Part shown: positions 52,417-62,032 of the stretch, in pieces
How positions within the stretch are numbered: position 1 is the stretch's first letter
Layout: each line of letters starts with the position of its first letter
Source: Kribbella aluminosa
GTDB lineage: Bacteria; Actinomycetota; Actinomycetes; Propionibacteriales; Kribbellaceae
Length of the DNA stretch: 64,000 nucleotides
NCBI RefSeq assembly: GCF_017876295.1
Contig: NZ_JAGINT010000001.1
Span: 2,232,001 to 2,296,000 of the forward strand
Direction: 5' to 3'
Notes under the pieces: model-generated
Database searches by the model: none
The model's input: the letters and a program-made list of their open reading frames with translations, nothing else
Told to the model about the DNA's origin: nothing
Program-made: the position numbers and the translations under genes

Positions 52417-53136
52417 CTACTCCGAGGCGCGGCGGAGGGCCTCCGAAAGACGTTCGGCGGCGGCCATTACGGCGGGGGCGTGCATGCGGCCCGGCTGGCG
52501 GGAGAGGCGTTCGATCGGGCCGGAGACCGAAACCGCGGCGATCACCTTGCCGCTGGGGGAGCGGACCGGGGCCGAGACCGAGGCAACACCCTGCTCGCGT
52601 TCGCCGACCGAGTGCGCCCAGCCGCGACGCCGTACGCCGGCCAGCGCGGCCGCGTTGAAGGAGGAGTTGTGGAGGCCGCGGTGCATCCGCTCCGGGTCCT
52701 CCCAGGCCAGCAGTATCTGCGCGGCCGACCCGGCCGCCATCGTCAACTGGCTGCCCACCGGGACGGTGTCGCGCAGACCGGAGGGGCGCTCCGCGGCGGC
52801 GACGCAGACGCGGTACTCGCCCTGGCGGCGGAAGAGCTGTGCGGATTCGCCGGTGATGTCGCGCAGTCGTGCCAGCACCGGGCCGGCGGTCGCAAGCAGC
52901 CGGTCCTCACCGGCGGCGGAGGCCAACTCACTGAGTCGCGGACCGAGCACGAAGCGTCCCTGCATGTCGCGCCCGACCAGCCGGTGGTGCTCGAGAGCTA
53001 CTGCGAGACGATGTGCCGTCGGGCGCGCCAGTCCCGTCGCCGCCACCAGTCCGGCCAGGGTCGCCGGCCCGGACTCGAGTGCGGACAGAACGAGAGCTGC
53101 TTTGTCGAGAACGCCGACTCCGCTAGAGTTGTCCAT
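52417..53136 (-). CDS. IclR-family regulator, NdgR-like
   Basis: A 239-residue regulator with an N-terminal winged helix ([23 protein letters not shown], then [21 protein letters not shown]) and a C-terminal effector domain ([34 protein letters not shown]). It is divergent from leuC, the same place as NdgR in Streptomyces and LtbR in Corynebacterium, which control leucine and other amino acid genes. On the minus strand CAGTAT ends 6 bases before the ATG, so the transcript should be leaderless. An inverted repeat covers this promoter. Confidence 0.88.
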   Translation of the reverse strand: MDNSSGVGVLDKAALVLSALESGPATLAGLVAATGLARPTAHRLAVALEHHRLVGRDMQGRFVLGPRLSELASAAGEDRLLATAGPVLARLRDITGESAQLFRRQGEYRVCVAAAERPSGLRDTVPVGSQLTMAAGSAAQILLAWEDPERMHRGLHNSSFNAAALAGVRRRGWAHSVGEREQGVASVSAPVRSPSGKVIAAVSVSGPIERLSRQPGRMHAPAVMAAAERLSEALRRASE

Positions 53137-53155
53137 GAGACGATACTGCCGTCTC
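53137..53155. promoter_or_regulatory. Operator candidate of the IclR-type regulator and leuCD
   Basis: GAGACG, seven bases, CGTCTC: perfect inverted repeat directly before the regulator's ATG and over its -10 box, in the regulator-leuC intergenic region. Confidence 0.55.
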
Positions 53156-53242
53156 GAATCGTGGAACGCAAGTCGCTTCGGCAGCCCAATCCAGAGCACT
53201 GTGAGCGAAAGCACCACACTTCCAATCTCAAAGGAGAGTCTG

Positions 53243-54667
53243 ATGGGTAGGACGTTGTCGGAAAAGGTCTGGGATGCGCACGTCGTGCGCCATGCCGACG
53301 GAGAACCCGACCTCCTCTACATCGACCTCCACCTGGTCCACGAGGTGACCAGTCCGCAGGCCTTCGACGGCCTCCGGCTGGCGGGTCGCGGCGTACGGCG
53401 TCCCGATCTGACCATCGCCACCGAGGACCACAACGTCCCCACTTTCGACGTCGACAAGCCGATCGCCGACCCGGTGTCGCGGACCCAGGTGGACACGCTG
53501 CGGAAGAACGCCGAGGAGTTCGGCATCCGGATCCACACCCTCGGCGACCCGGACCAGGGCGTCGTCCATGTGATCGGCCCGCAGCTCGGCCTGACCCAGC
53601 CCGGGATGACCGTGGTCTGCGGTGACAGCCACACCTCCACGCACGGCGCGTTCGGGGCGATTGCCTTCGGCATCGGTACCAGCGAGGTCGAGCACGTGCT
53701 GGCCACCCAGACGCTGATGCAGGCCCGCCCGAAGACGATGGCGGTCACGGTCGACGGCGTACTGCCCGACGGCGTCTCGGCCAAGGACCTGGTGCTGTCG
53801 CTGATCGCGCAGGTCGGCACCGGCGGCGGCCAGGGCTACATCGTCGAGTACCGCGGCGAGGCGATCCGGGCGCTCAGCATGGAAGCCCGGATGACGATCT
53901 GCAACATGTCGATCGAGTGGGGCGCGAAGGCCGGCCTGATCGCGCCGGACGAGACCACGTTCGAGTACCTGAAGGACAAGCCGCACGCGCCGCAGGGCGT
54001 CGACTGGGAAGCGGCCGTCGAGTACTGGAAGAGCCTGGGCACCGACGAGGACGCGACGTTCGACCGTGAGGTCGTCCTGAGGGCCGAGGAGATCACGCCG
54101 TTCGTCACCTGGGGCACCAACCCGGGCCAGGGCGTCGCGCTCTCGGACGTGGTCCCGTCGCCGGACGACTTCGACAACGAGAACGACAAGGTCGCCGCCG
54201 AGCGCGCGCTGGACTACATGGGCCTGACCGCCGGTACGCCGCTGCGCGACATCCACGTGGACACGGTGTTCCTGGGGTCCTGCACCAACGGCCGGATCGA
54301 GGACCTGCGGGCCGCGGCCGGCGTACTGGCCGGGCGGAAGGTTGCCGAGGGCACCCGGATGCTCGTCGTCCCGGGCTCCGGCCGGGTCCGGCTGCAGGCC
54401 GAGGCCGAGGGGCTGGACGCGATCTTCAAGGACGCCGGCGCCGAGTGGCGCGGCGCCGGGTGCTCGATGTGCCTGGGCATGAACCCGGACCAGCTGGCCC
54501 CGGGGGAGCGCAGCGCCTCCACCTCGAACCGGAACTTCGAAGGCCGCCAGGGCAAGGGCGGCCGCACCCACCTGGTGTCGCCGCTGGTCGCCGCCGCGAC
54601 CGCCGTCACCGGGACGCTGGCCGCACCCGCCGACCTGCCGCCCGTCGCCGTACCTGCGAACGCCTGA
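53243..54667 (+). CDS. leuC: 3-isopropylmalate dehydratase, large subunit
   Basis: A 474-residue aconitase-type subunit that isomerises 2-isopropylmalate. The three iron-sulfur Cys are visible in GSCTNGR and [10 protein letters not shown], with [13 protein letters not shown] and [20 protein letters not shown] lies 8 bases before the ATG at 53243. leuD follows after 14 bases. Confidence 0.97.
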   Translation: MGRTLSEKVWDAHVVRHADGEPDLLYIDLHLVHEVTSPQAFDGLRLAGRGVRRPDLTIATEDHNVPTFDVDKPIADPVSRTQVDTLRKNAEEFGIRIHTLGDPDQGVVHVIGPQLGLTQPGMTVVCGDSHTSTHGAFGAIAFGIGTSEVEHVLATQTLMQARPKTMAVTVDGVLPDGVSAKDLVLSLIAQVGTGGGQGYIVEYRGEAIRALSMEARMTICNMSIEWGAKAGLIAPDETTFEYLKDKPHAPQGVDWEAAVEYWKSLGTDEDATFDREVVLRAEEITPFVTWGTNPGQGVALSDVVPSPDDFDNENDKVAAERALDYMGLTAGTPLRDIHVDTVFLGSCTNGRIEDLRAAAGVLAGRKVAEGTRMLVVPGSGRVRLQAEAEGLDAIFKDAGAEWRGAGCSMCLGMNPDQLAPGERSASTSNRNFEGRQGKGGRTHLVSPLVAAATAVTGTLAAPADLPPVAVPANA

Positions 54668-54681
54668 GGAGCAAGGGAATC

Positions 54682-55281
54682 ATGGAAGCCTTCACCCAGC
54701 ACATCGGTACGGCGGCCCCGCTGCGCCGGAGCAACGTCGACACCGACCAGATCATCCCTGCCGTGTACCTGAAGCGGGTCACCCGGACCGGCTTCGAGGA
54801 CGGGCTGTTCGCTGCCTGGCGCAACGATCCTTCCTTCGTGCTCAACCAGCCCGAGTACGAAGGGGTCTCGGTGCTGGTCGCCGGACCGGACTTCGGCACC
54901 GGATCGTCCCGGGAGCACGCGGTCTGGGCCCTGCTCGACTACGGGTTCCGGGTCGTCGTCTCGTCGCGGTTCGGCGACATCTTCCGCGGCAACTCCGGCA
55001 AGGCCGGCCTGCTGGCCGCCCTGGTCACGCAGGAGGTCGTCGAGCAGCTGTGGACCGCGGTCGAGGCCGACCCGGGCACCAAGGTCACGGTCGACCTGGA
55101 GAACAAGACGATCTCGGCCGGTGACGTCTCGGCACCCTTCGAGATCGACGACTACACGCGCTACCGGCTGCTGAACGGTCTCGACGACGTCGGCATCACG
55201 CTGTCGCACGCGGACGAGATCACTGCGTACGAAGCAACCCGACCGTCCTTCAAGCCTGCAACCCTTCCGGCCAAGGCCTGA
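54682..55281 (+). CDS. leuD: 3-isopropylmalate dehydratase, small subunit
   Basis: A 199-residue swivel-domain subunit. It shows [36 protein letters not shown] (catalytic region) and [17 protein letters not shown]. Length is normal. Second gene of the leuCD operon. Confidence 0.97.
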   Translation: MEAFTQHIGTAAPLRRSNVDTDQIIPAVYLKRVTRTGFEDGLFAAWRNDPSFVLNQPEYEGVSVLVAGPDFGTGSSREHAVWALLDYGFRVVVSSRFGDIFRGNSGKAGLLAALVTQEVVEQLWTAVEADPGTKVTVDLENKTISAGDVSAPFEIDDYTRYRLLNGLDDVGITLSHADEITAYEATRPSFKPATLPAKA

Positions 55282-55399
55282 GAGCTCTCTCAGAGTTGTC
55301 GTCCCCGTAACGTTTGGGTGGGCGGGGGCGATAACTCGGGTGTTACCCTTGCGGGGTTGTCAGAACAAGGCTTGCGGGACCGAGGAGGTGAGGACGCTC

Positions 55400-55468
55400 G
55401 TGAACAACAGCAGCGATCCCTCCAGACATACGGGTCTCGCTCGGCCTTGGGGGGCTTTCTTCCTCTAG
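55400..55468 (+). CDS. Possible small upstream peptide before corA
   Basis: A 22-codon frame, starting MNNSSDPSRHTGLARP and ending GAFFL, with a GAGGAGG site 13 bases upstream of its GTG and a TACCCT -10 candidate about 50 bases before. It may be a regulatory upstream frame of corA, as magnesium-transporter genes often have leader peptides, or it may be chance. Confidence 0.3.
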   Translation: MNNSSDPSRHTGLARPWGAFFL

Positions 55469-55531
55469 TAGTTGTGGGTCGGGCAGACGTGCGCTCATCA
55501 CTTGCCTGGATCACCCGCATCTGGAGGACTC

Positions 55532-56698
55532 ATGTCCGACCTGCGCCTGCGCACCTTCCGTGCGTTCAGCCGTACTCCGTCACTGCGTGCCGCCGCTCGC
55601 AAGCACGCCGCATCCGTTGCCGCGTCCGCGATCGAGCCGGAGACCAAGCAGGCCCGGGATCCGCAGAAGCCCAAGGGGCACAGCGTCGTCGACAGTGCGA
55701 TCTACTGCGACGGCAACCGGGTCGCGTCGCCGCATTCGCTGGCCGACACGTATTCCGCGCTCCATGACGCCCCGCAGAGCCTGGCCTGGATCGGGCTGTA
55801 CCGGCCGGACCGCCGTGAGCTGGCGTCGCTGGCGCAGGAGTTCGACCTGCACGAGCTGGCGATCGAGGACGCGAACGAGGCGCATCAGCGGCCGAAGCTG
55901 GAGCGGTACGGCGACACGTTGTTCGTCGTCCTGAAGGCTGCGCGGTACCGGGACGCGACCGAGGAGGTCGAGTTCGGCGAGGTGCACGTGTTCGTCGGCC
56001 GGGACTTCGTGGTGACGGTCCGGCACGCCGAAGCGCCGAACCTGGCCGCCGTACGGCGTCGGGTCGAACGCGATCCGGAGCTTCTCAGCCGGGGTGCCGA
56101 AGCCGTGCTGTACGCGATCATGGACAAGGTCGTGGACGGGTACGCGCCGGTGGTCGCCGGCCTGGAGAACGACATCGACGAGATCGAGACCGAGGTGTTC
56201 CGGGGCGACCCGAAGGTGTCCCGCCGGATCTACGAACTGTCCCGCGAGGTGATCGAGTTCCAGCGCGCCACCCGGCCGTTGATCGGGATCCTCGAGCAGC
56301 TCCGCGGCGGCTTCCAGAAGTACGGCGTGGACGAGGAGCTGCAACGTTCACTGCGTGACGTCGCCGACCACGTCACCGAGGTGGTGGAGAAGGTCGACGG
56401 CTTCCGCGAGCTGCTCCGCGACATCCTGACCGTGAACGCGACCCTGGTGGCGCAGCAGCAGAACGAGGAGATGAAGAGCCTCGCGATCGCCAGCAGCGAG
56501 CAGAACGAAGAGGTGAAGCGGATCTCTGCGTGGGCGGCGATCCTGTTCGCGCCGACGCTGATCGGGACTGTCTACGGGATGAACTTCGACAAGATGCCGG
56601 AGCTGCACTGGGAGTACGGATACCCGTTCGCGATCGGCTTGATGGCCTTGGTGTGTGGAGGTCTGCACCAGATCTTCAAGCGCCGCGGCTGGCTGTGA
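55532..56698 (+). CDS. corA: CorA-family Mg2+/Co2+ transporter
   Basis: A 388-residue CorA protein. After an unusual basic N-terminal extension of about 60 residues, the cytoplasmic domain (EFDLHELAIEDANEAHQRPK) and long helix are followed by two membrane segments at the end, with the selectivity motif YGMNFDKMPEL (GMN). It imports divalent metal ions as a pentamer. GGAGG lies 4 bases before the ATG at 55532. Confidence 0.93.
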   Translation: MSDLRLRTFRAFSRTPSLRAAARKHAASVAASAIEPETKQARDPQKPKGHSVVDSAIYCDGNRVASPHSLADTYSALHDAPQSLAWIGLYRPDRRELASLAQEFDLHELAIEDANEAHQRPKLERYGDTLFVVLKAARYRDATEEVEFGEVHVFVGRDFVVTVRHAEAPNLAAVRRRVERDPELLSRGAEAVLYAIMDKVVDGYAPVVAGLENDIDEIETEVFRGDPKVSRRIYELSREVIEFQRATRPLIGILEQLRGGFQKYGVDEELQRSLRDVADHVTEVVEKVDGFRELLRDILTVNATLVAQQQNEEMKSLAIASSEQNEEVKRISAWAAILFAPTLIGTVYGMNFDKMPELHWEYGYPFAIGLMALVCGGLHQIFKRRGWL

Positions 56699-56730
56699 AG
56701 CCGACCGAATCTGCAGCCAAAAACCCTCCA

Positions 56731-56765
56731 GGAGCCCCGATCGGGCCGAATTGTGGCCCGAATCG
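56731..56765 (+). terminator. Hairpin after corA
   Basis: GATCGGGCC and GGCCCGAATC pair over 9 bp with one bulge around GAATTGT, 35-60 bases after the corA stop. Weak T content. Confidence 0.45.
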
Positions 56766-56878
56766 CCTAAAACAAGGCCAAATTGCCGCGTTGGTGTTTG
56801 TGCATGGCCTGTTCAGTCCATAACGTTCCTGTGAGATCGAGCGCTGTGCTCGACGCCTAGTGTTCACGGAGGGAAGCA

Positions 56879-57448
56879 GTGAACAAGAGCCAGTTGGTCG
56901 AAGCGCTCGCAGTGCACTTCGACGGAAACCGCCGCCAGGCCCAGCACGCACTGGAATCGGTGATCGACACCGTCCAGCGTGAGCTGACCAAGAAGGGTGG
57001 CAAGGTCGCCATCACCGGTTTCGGTGCCTTCGAGGCCATCGAGCGTGGGGCGCGCATCGTGCGCAACCCGCGGACCGGTGAGACCAAGCGTGCCAAGAAG
57101 ACCACGGTTCCGAAGTTCCGCGCAGGTGCGGAGCTGAAGGCCGTCGTCTCCGGCGCGAAGAAGCTGCCGAAGCTGGTGGCCCCGAAGCCGGCCGCGACCG
57201 CCACCAAGGCGGCTGCCCCGGCGAAGAAGGCTGCTCCGGTCAAGGCCGCTGCAACCAAGACCGCCGCTGCGAAGAAGACGGTCGCCAAGAAGGCCCCGGC
57301 CAAGACGGTTGCCAAGAAGGCGCCGGCGAAGACCGTTGCCAAGAAGGCCCCGGCGAAGAAGGCCCCGGCCAAGAAGGTCGTCGCGAAGAAGGCGCCGGCC
57401 AAGAAGGCCCCCGCCAAGAAGGTCGCCGCGAAGCGTACTGCTCGCTGA
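56879..57448 (+). CDS. HU-family nucleoid protein with Lys/Ala tail (HupB type)
   Basis: A 189-residue protein. Residues 1-90 are the HU fold ([16 protein letters not shown], then [22 protein letters not shown], which contains the DNA-binding arm RNPRTG). From about 100 to the end is a histone H1-like tail of repeated KKAPA and KTVA units, as in actinobacterial HupB. It compacts DNA. GTG start with GGAGGGAAG site. Confidence 0.95.
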   Translation: MNKSQLVEALAVHFDGNRRQAQHALESVIDTVQRELTKKGGKVAITGFGAFEAIERGARIVRNPRTGETKRAKKTTVPKFRAGAELKAVVSGAKKLPKLVAPKPAATATKAAAPAKKAAPVKAAATKTAAAKKTVAKKAPAKTVAKKAPAKTVAKKAPAKKAPAKKVVAKKAPAKKAPAKKVAAKRTAR

Positions 57449-57479
57449 GCTTCACGCACTGCGGTACACCGCACTACAG

Positions 57480-57520
57480 CGAAGGCCGGTCACCCCACTC
57501 CAGGGGATGACCGGCCTTCG
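57480..57520 (+). terminator. Terminator after the HU gene
   Basis: 13-bp stem CGAAGGCCGGTCA / TGACCGGCCTTCG with an inner CCCC/GGGG pairing, 31 bases after the stop. Confidence 0.82.
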
Positions 57521-57536
57521 CCGTTGTCCGTGGCAA

Positions 57537-57743
57537 CTACAGCCGGGTCGCGAACTTTACCTTGGTGATCGCGAGCGTGGCACCGGAGCCGCTGGTCTCG
57601 ATCGTCACTCGTTGGCCGACCCGCAGATGCCGCACCGGGGTGTCCGCGACGGCGTGCACGGTGAACGGGAGCTCGATCCCGGTGTCGGTCAGTACCGCGC
57701 CGGAGAACGTCTCGCCGTCGTACCTGCTCACAGTGGCCTGCAT
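57537..57743 (-). CDS. Small cold-shock/OB-fold-like protein
   Basis: A 68-residue protein with a beta-rich pattern MQATVSRYDGETFSGAVLTD, GIELPFTVHAV and RHLRVGQRVTIE, which resembles a degenerate cold-shock domain lacking the aromatic RNA-binding motifs. It may bind nucleic acid or nothing. Its start lies only one base from the cofC stop on the same strand, so they are probably cotranscribed. Confidence 0.65.
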   Translation of the reverse strand: MQATVSRYDGETFSGAVLTDTGIELPFTVHAVADTPVRHLRVGQRVTIETSGSGATLAITKVKFATRL

Positions 57744-57744
57744 G

Positions 57745-58416
57745 TCAGCAGGCTAGACCCTCGGTCCCGGTCGCGGCACCGAGAACCAGCGACATCACGT
57801 CCGCCGTTGCCGGACCGACCCCGAGCTGTACGGCGTGGGCGAGATCCGCCGCGGTGTCGACATCACGACGTACCGACTCGATCCCGGTCAGCTCGATGGG
57901 GACCGCCCCGGACGCCTGGTGGGCCAGGGCGGAGCCGACGCCGAAGCGCGGATCCAGCGGTACGCCGGGAGCGGCCGCGAGCAACGTCGTACCGGTGCCG
58001 GGCTGGTCGACGACGAAGGAACGCGCGGTGGTACAGGCCGCGAGTACGGCGGTGAGCTCGGCCGGACGGAGCGCGGGAAGGTCCGCGGACAGGGCCGCGA
58101 TGCCGTTGCCTGCGAACTCCGCAGCCGCCACGGTGGCTCCGTGGAGCAGCGCCTCGTTGAGCCCGGCGGCGGGCAGGTCCGGCACCACGCGGGCACCCTC
58201 CGCGGTCACGTCGGCGCCGACCAGCGGGTCGTCGGTGACCACCAGGACGGTGTGCACCAGGGGAGACCTGAGCGCGGCAGCAGTAGTGTCGACAGCGAAG
58301 GCACGGGCCAGCTCGGGACGGTGCTGAGGGTAGGCCGCAGCGAGCCGGCTCTTCGCGATCGCCGTACGCTTCACCGGGATCACCAGGGTCCAGGGAGCGA
58401 CCTGTAGGTCTGCCAT
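57745..58416 (-). CDS. cofC: 2-phospho-L-lactate/PEP guanylyltransferase
   Basis: A 223-residue nucleotidyltransferase. It starts LVIPVKRTAIAKSRLA and contains LVVTDDPLV, ARVVPDLPAAGLNEAL and ALSADLPAL (metal Asp), the CofC signature. It makes the activated precursor of coenzyme F420; actinobacterial versions (FbiD) use phosphoenolpyruvate. The ATG at 58416 is used; codons before it do not resemble the family. Divergent from plsC by 16 bases. Confidence 0.88.
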   Translation of the reverse strand: MADLQVAPWTLVIPVKRTAIAKSRLAAAYPQHRPELARAFAVDTTAAALRSPLVHTVLVVTDDPLVGADVTAEGARVVPDLPAAGLNEALLHGATVAAAEFAGNGIAALSADLPALRPAELTAVLAACTTARSFVVDQPGTGTTLLAAAPGVPLDPRFGVGSALAHQASGAVPIELTGIESVRRDVDTAADLAHAVQLGVGPATADVMSLVLGAATGTEGLAC

Positions 58417-58432
58417 CAGGCAGGATTCTCCC

Positions 58433-59218
58433 ATGACCGACGGCGCGTTCGACCACCAGGAGGCAGCAGTGGACAGCAAGGGTGCCGATCCACGGCCGCC
58501 GCGCGGATTCTGGTTCGGCATCATCGTGGCGATCGTCAAACCGTTCATGATCGTGTTCACCAAGTGCCGGTTCAGCGGCCGGGAGAACATGCCGCGGCAG
58601 GGTGGTGTGGTGTACGTGCCGAACCACATCTCGCATTTCGACCCGGTGGTGCTCGGCTATTTCATCTGGGAGTGCCGGCGGATCCCGCGGTTCCTCGGCA
58701 AGGCGTCGGTGTTCAAGGTCCCGGTGCTCGGCAGCATTATCAGCGGGGCCGGGCAGATTCCGGTGTACCGCGATTCCGCGCAGGCCGCGGATGCTTTCCG
58801 GGACGCGGTGGCCGCGGTCGAACGCGGTGAGTGCGTGGGCGTTTACCCAGAGGGCACGATCACCCGGGATCCGGCGATGTGGCCGATGACCGGCAAGACC
58901 GGCGCGGCCCGGATCGCGTTGATGACCGGTTGCCCGGTGATCCCGGTCGCGAACTGGGGTGCCCAGGAGATCCTGAAGTCCTACACGGGCAAGATCCGGG
59001 TCCGGCTGCTGCCGCGGAAGACGCTGCAGGTGCGGGCCGGGGCGCCGGTCGACCTGAGCGCCTTCGAGGGCAAGCCGCTGACCAACCAGCTGTTGCACGA
59101 GGCAACCGAGGTGATCATGGCCCGGGTCGCCGGGACGCTCGGCGAGCTGCGCGGCGAGGAACCGCCCAAGGAGCTCTACGACCTGCGCAAGGCCCGACGT
59201 GAGGACAAAGAACAATGA
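58433..59218 (+). CDS. plsC: 1-acyl-sn-glycerol-3-phosphate acyltransferase
   Basis: A 261-residue acyltransferase that acylates lysophosphatidic acid. The HxxxxD motif is His65-Asp70 (NHISHFD) and the third motif is YPEGTITRD; a hydrophobic segment lies at about 27-43. It overlaps gpsA by ATGA, and both belong to phospholipid synthesis. Confidence 0.9.
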   Translation: MTDGAFDHQEAAVDSKGADPRPPRGFWFGIIVAIVKPFMIVFTKCRFSGRENMPRQGGVVYVPNHISHFDPVVLGYFIWECRRIPRFLGKASVFKVPVLGSIISGAGQIPVYRDSAQAADAFRDAVAAVERGECVGVYPEGTITRDPAMWPMTGKTGAARIALMTGCPVIPVANWGAQEILKSYTGKIRVRLLPRKTLQVRAGAPVDLSAFEGKPLTNQLLHEATEVIMARVAGTLGELRGEEPPKELYDLRKARREDKEQ

Positions 59219-60219
59219 CGAAGGTTGCGGTGTTCGGAGCCGGATCCTGGGGTACGGCGTTCGCTGTGGTGCTGGCAAATGCGGGTAATCAGGTCTCCGT
59301 GTGGGGCCGGCGGGAAGCCCTGTGTGACGCCATCAACTCCCGGCACGAGAACGCCGACTACCTTCCGGGACTGCGACTGCCCGATGCGATCTCCGCGACC
59401 CACGACCCCGCGGCGGCCGCGGACGGGGCGGAGGCCGTCGTACTCGCGGTGCCGTCGCAGTCGTTGCGGGCCAACCTCGCGGACTGGGCCGGCGTACTGC
59501 CGAACGCCGTACCGCTGGTCAGCCTGATGAAGGGTGTCGAGCTCGGTACGACGAAGCGGATGAGCGAGGTGATCGCCGAGCTCACCGGCGCCGGGCCGGA
59601 ACGGATCGCGGTCGTCTCCGGACCGAACCTGGCCCGCGAGATCGCCGAGGGGCAGCCGGCCGCGTCGGTCGTGGCGTGCACGGACGAGGGGACCGCGGCC
59701 CGGTTGCAGAAGCTGTGCCACTCGCCCACGTTCCGCCCGTACACGAACAACGACGTGATCGGCTGCGAGCTCGGCGGCGCCTGCAAGAACGTGATCGCGC
59801 TGGCGGTCGGGATGGCGATCGGGCTTGGCTTCGGCGACAACGCCCGCGCCTCGGTGATCACCCGCGGGCTGGCGGAGATCGCCCGGCTCGGTACGGCGCT
59901 GGGCGCCGAGGAGCACACGTTCTCCGGCCTGGCCGGGCTCGGCGATCTGGTCGCGACCTGTTCGTCGCCGCTGTCCCGGAACCGGACGTTCGGCGAGAAG
60001 CTCGGCCAGGGCATGTCGGTCGCCGAGATCCTCGGCGGCACCCGGCAGGTCGCGGAGGGCGTGAAGTCCTGCGCCTCGATCAGCGAACTCGCCCACCACC
60101 ACGACGTCGAGATGCCGATCGCCGAACACGTGACAAAGGTCGTCGCCGGCGAACTGACCCCGAAGGACATGCTCTTCAGCCTGGTCTCCCGCTCGGCGAA
60201 GTCGGAGCGCTGGGGATGA
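59215..60219 (+). CDS. gpsA: NAD(P)H-dependent glycerol-3-phosphate dehydrogenase
   Basis: A 334-residue enzyme that makes glycerol-3-phosphate from dihydroxyacetone phosphate. The GAGSWGTA nucleotide motif is at residues 7-14, [12 protein letters not shown] and [15 protein letters not shown] contain the catalytic Lys, and [11 protein letters not shown] follows. ATG overlaps plsC and the stop overlaps the next kinase. Confidence 0.96.
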   Translation: MTKVAVFGAGSWGTAFAVVLANAGNQVSVWGRREALCDAINSRHENADYLPGLRLPDAISATHDPAAAADGAEAVVLAVPSQSLRANLADWAGVLPNAVPLVSLMKGVELGTTKRMSEVIAELTGAGPERIAVVSGPNLAREIAEGQPAASVVACTDEGTAARLQKLCHSPTFRPYTNNDVIGCELGGACKNVIALAVGMAIGLGFGDNARASVITRGLAEIARLGTALGAEEHTFSGLAGLGDLVATCSSPLSRNRTFGEKLGQGMSVAEILGGTRQVAEGVKSCASISELAHHHDVEMPIAEHVTKVVAGELTPKDMLFSLVSRSAKSERWG

Positions 60220-61133
60220 TCCCGGAGGCGTTCGTTCAGTGCACCGTCGAGCGCGAAGGCGCTGCGGGGGAGGAGTGGCTGGCGGAGCTGCCTGGGATCG
60301 TCGACCAACTGCTCGGGAAGTGGGACCTCGAGCAGGAGGGCGACGTACTGCACGGGCAGGTCGGTGTGGTGGTGCCGGTGGTGGGGGACGCCGTACTGAA
60401 GGTGTCGTTCCCGCATCCGGGGAACGTGCACGAGCCGGATGCGTTCGAGGCGTGGGAGGGTCGGGGTGCGGTGAAGCTGTACGAGCGCGACGACGCGCAG
60501 TACGCGATGCTCCTCGAGCGGGCGCACCCCAGCACGCTGGGCGAGCACACCGAAGACGTCGCCACGATCGCCGGGGATCTGCTCCGCCAGTTGACGATCC
60601 CGGCGCCGGACGGCCTGCCGCGGATGTCGGACAAAGCCGAGTCGTGGGCTGTCGAGTTGCGCAAGGATGCGGCCGAGCTGGACCATCCGCTGCCGGACAC
60701 TGTCGTGGAGGAGGCGATGGCGGTCGTCGACGAGCTGTGTCGCGTGCAGCCGGAGACGCTGGTGCACGGTGACTTTCATGCGCGCAACATCCTGCGTGCG
60801 GACCGAGAGCCGTGGCTGGTGGTCGATCCGAAGGGGTACGTCGGCGACCCGGCGTTCGACGCGGCGATCTTCCTGCGGACCCGGGCGTATTACCTGCTCA
60901 TCGGCGACGGCCTGGACGGCGCCGACCTGCTCCGCCACCTGCAGGCCGAGCTCGGCGAGTTCGCCGAGGCGTCCGGTGTCGACGCCGAACGCATCCGCCG
61001 CTGGACCCAGCTGATCGCCGTCCAGTCCTCGTTCTGGGGCCGCCGCAACGGCTTCGCCCGCGCCCGCGGCGGTTCCGAGCTCGATCGGCTGGTCGAGCTG
61101 ATCGACGAGGTCGCCATCGCCTGGACCAGCTAA
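60216..61133 (+). CDS. Aminoglycoside/hydroxyurea phosphotransferase-like kinase
   Basis: A 305-residue kinase of the APH(6)/Hur type. It has the nucleotide-binding [18 protein letters not shown], the catalytic loop [13 protein letters not shown] with Asp as base, and the metal-binding [12 protein letters not shown], all typical of streptomycin 6-phosphotransferases. It may act on aminoglycosides or another hydroxyl substrate. ATGA overlap with gpsA. Confidence 0.85.
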   Translation: MIPEAFVQCTVEREGAAGEEWLAELPGIVDQLLGKWDLEQEGDVLHGQVGVVVPVVGDAVLKVSFPHPGNVHEPDAFEAWEGRGAVKLYERDDAQYAMLLERAHPSTLGEHTEDVATIAGDLLRQLTIPAPDGLPRMSDKAESWAVELRKDAAELDHPLPDTVVEEAMAVVDELCRVQPETLVHGDFHARNILRADREPWLVVDPKGYVGDPAFDAAIFLRTRAYYLLIGDGLDGADLLRHLQAELGEFAEASGVDAERIRRWTQLIAVQSSFWGRRNGFARARGGSELDRLVELIDEVAIAWTS

Positions 61134-61595
61134 CCCACCCACCACCGCGTCCCCAAGCCGCTCCCCCGCCTGCCCCGCCTGCCTCGCCTCGTCCCGGCCG
61201 CCTCGTCCGTCGCGCCGATCGGCGCCGGCGTCCTCGCGCATCTCGGGGTTGACCGCTGAGATGGTGGCTTGTCGCCTGAAATCTCGGGTGCCAACCCGCA
61301 AGCCGAGACGTTGACCCCTCCCGCTGGAGTCGAGAGCAGGCGGCGAGCCGGGAGCCGTGGCGGCGGATCCCCAGGCCATCACAATTGGGGGCGATTGGGG
61401 GCAGTGAGCGTGGCGGGGGCAGCCGGGCGGGGATTGTGATGGCCTGGCGATCCGCAGCCGGCGCGATGGGCGGCGCGATGGGCGTTGGTGCTGCCGGTCG
61501 GTCCGCTGGCCGCGGTGATTCCGGCGTCGGCGAGATGAAGGTGCCGCATGATGACCTGGTGGCCCGACCGGGGCCCAAGGCCCCTGGCGCTCGTG
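61134..61595. other. Gene-free region with a large inverted repeat
   Basis: No gene is recognisable. The first part is C-rich low-complexity sequence. Then comes a 93-bp structure at 61363-61455 described separately. Confidence 0.5.
61363..61455. repeat. 23-bp inverted repeat enclosing a G-rich loop
   Basis: Arms 61363-61385 and 61433-61455 match at 22 of 23 positions (centre sequence CCAGGCCATCACAAT and mirror). The 47-base spacer has G-tracts at 61387-61391, 61397-61401, 61415-61419, 61425-61427 and 61429-61432. Confidence 0.75.
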
Positions 61596-61844
61596 TCACT
61601 TCTGGCGGACAGGTGTTACCGGAGGGAGGTCGAAGTCGTCGTTGCGCATCCGGAGCAGGGCGACGCTGGCTCCGGCGAACCCGACGGCGGCGACCAGGAG
61701 ACCGATGCCGGCGGCGAGGTGCCCGGGCATGAACGGATGGGTGAAGCCGCCGAGGGCGAGCGCGATCCCCATCCAGGCGGGGGCGACGCGGCTGCGCCAC
61801 AGCGCGATGCCGAGCAGCAGCAGGCCGAACGCCGAAGCGATCAT
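61596..61844 (-). CDS. Small membrane protein or membrane-protein remnant
   Basis: An 82-residue frame with two to three hydrophobic segments: MIASAFGLLLLGIALWRSRV, WMGIALALGGFTHPFMPGH and GIGLLVAAVGFAGASVALLR. It looks like the last part of a larger multi-spanning protein, since the codons before its ATG also resemble protein but lead to no start. It may be a C-terminal remnant. Confidence 0.5.
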   Translation of the reverse strand: MIASAFGLLLLGIALWRSRVAPAWMGIALALGGFTHPFMPGHLAAGIGLLVAAVGFAGASVALLRMRNDDFDLPPVTPVRQK

Positions 61845-61960
61845 CCGGGCCCGCTCGGCCGGCCTCGGCGACGACCACTGACACGGGACCGGGTGTGCCC
61901 GCACGGCGAGGGCGGCCCGGGGGTCGGCCGATTCATTGCCTTGGCCGACGAACTCGCCGT

Positions 61961-62032
61961 CCGATGGATCTGGCCCACCGCTGACCCACCTCTGACCTAG
62001 CGTTGCGGAATGGACCAGATCGAAGACTTCGT
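61961..62032 (+). repeat. Duplicated gene-end/gene-start segment, copy 1
   Basis: A short frame ending MDLAHR-stop, then CCCACCGCTGAC, an 11-bp tandem repeat of it, GCGTTGCGG and the start of the gene at 62010 (MDQIEDFV). The second copy is at 63736-63796. Confidence 0.65.

Noticed and set aside
57270..57430. Regular short repeats that could look like a CRISPR array
   Set aside because: They encode the KKAPA tail of the HU protein in frame, with no unique spacers. No CRISPR array or cas gene was seen in the window.
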